Below are positions 14,595 to 14,705 of a stretch of DNA of 14,705 bases, one piece after another. The translations under genes and the position numbers were made by a program. Source of the DNA: CAYVOX01 sp964453035. Lineage in GTDB: Bacteria > Chloroflexota > Anaerolineae > Anaerolineales > Anaerolineaceae. The notes beneath the pieces were generated by a model. That model was not told the DNA's origin and made no database searches. It saw only the letters and a program-made list of their open reading frames with translations. The stretch is taken from positions 1-14,705 of the forward strand of contig CAYVOX010000076.1 in the NCBI GenBank assembly GCA_964453035.1, written 5' to 3'. The first letter of the stretch is position 1, and each line of letters starts with the position of its first letter.

Positions 14595-14675
14595 TATCAT
14601 GCTGTTCAAAGCTAAAAGGCGAAAAGAAGGTTTGCTTTTGCCACCTGATAATTTCACGAATCTTAACAAGAGGTG

Positions 14676-14705
14676 TTGTCATTCTGAGCCTGAGCGCAGC
14701 GAAGG
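14676..14705. repeat. Dispersed GTCATTCTGAG...AGCGAAGG repeat, truncated by window end
   Basis: TTGTCATTCTGAGCCTGAGC followed by GCAGCGAAGG. I recognise this as the beginning of a short non-coding repeat (GTCATTCTGAGCG-AAGCGAAGAATCT type) seen in many copies in genomes of Chloroflexota and other environmental bacteria. It lies between genes, at the very edge of the window. Only one copy is visible here, so its repeated nature is from prior knowledge. Confidence 0.55.

Overview
The window looks like chromosomal DNA from a member of the Chloroflexota, most likely class Anaerolineae. The clues are moderate: a lipoprotein with a Thr/Pro/Ser linker and an NBR1-type Ig-like domain, small DUF4345/DUF1475-type membrane proteins, a DUF3159-like protein, Gram-positive-style lipoboxes, and at the right edge the start of a dispersed repeat (GTCATTCTGAG...GCAGCGAAGG) common in environmental bacterial genomes. 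A run of exactly 100 N marks this as a draft or metagenome-derived assembly. No rRNA, tRNA, CRISPR array, transposase or phage gene was seen, and no gene-free stretch exceeds about 155 bases.

Layout: (1) 1-85, minus strand, the 5' end of a thymidylate kinase-type P-loop gene running off the window. (2) 235-876, plus strand, a secreted lipoprotein. (3) 901-9524, minus strand, a phosphate-starvation block. In transcription order it is a family-4 glycosyltransferase, phoB and phoR, then pstS, pstC, pstA, pstB and phoU. (4) 9671-10735, plus strand, an ACR3-type arsenite efflux permease, divergent from the phosphate block. (5) 10809-12368, an altronate/galactarate dehydratase-family enzyme. (6) 12479-13177, a DUF3159-like membrane protein. 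(7) 13244-13866, a DegV-family protein split by the 100-N gap. (8) Two small membrane proteins at 13875-14210 and 14222-14569, then hairpins and the terminal repeat.

The core is a compact Pho regulon. PhoR (membrane histidine kinase) and PhoB (response regulator) should sense phosphate limitation with PhoU and the PstSCAB transporter. Between phoR and pstS lies a convincing Pho box: TTTACC, TTTACG, TTAACC and TTAATG half-sites on a strict 11-bp period (one degenerate slot), ending 9 bp before a TATCAT -10 element. A strong stem-loop separates pstS from pstC, fitting differential expression of the binding protein. The glycosyltransferase stop overlaps the phoB start (TGATG), so it is probably co-expressed with the two-component system.

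The ACR3 gene has its own -10 box overlapping a 26-bp imperfect palindrome that resembles an ArsR-type operator, although no arsR is in the window. Arsenate enters cells through phosphate transporters, so the neighbourhood is biologically sensible. Two plus-strand genes (uxaA-like and DUF3159-like) have a -10 box exactly 6 nt before the ATG and no Shine-Dalgarno sequence, suggesting leaderless transcripts.
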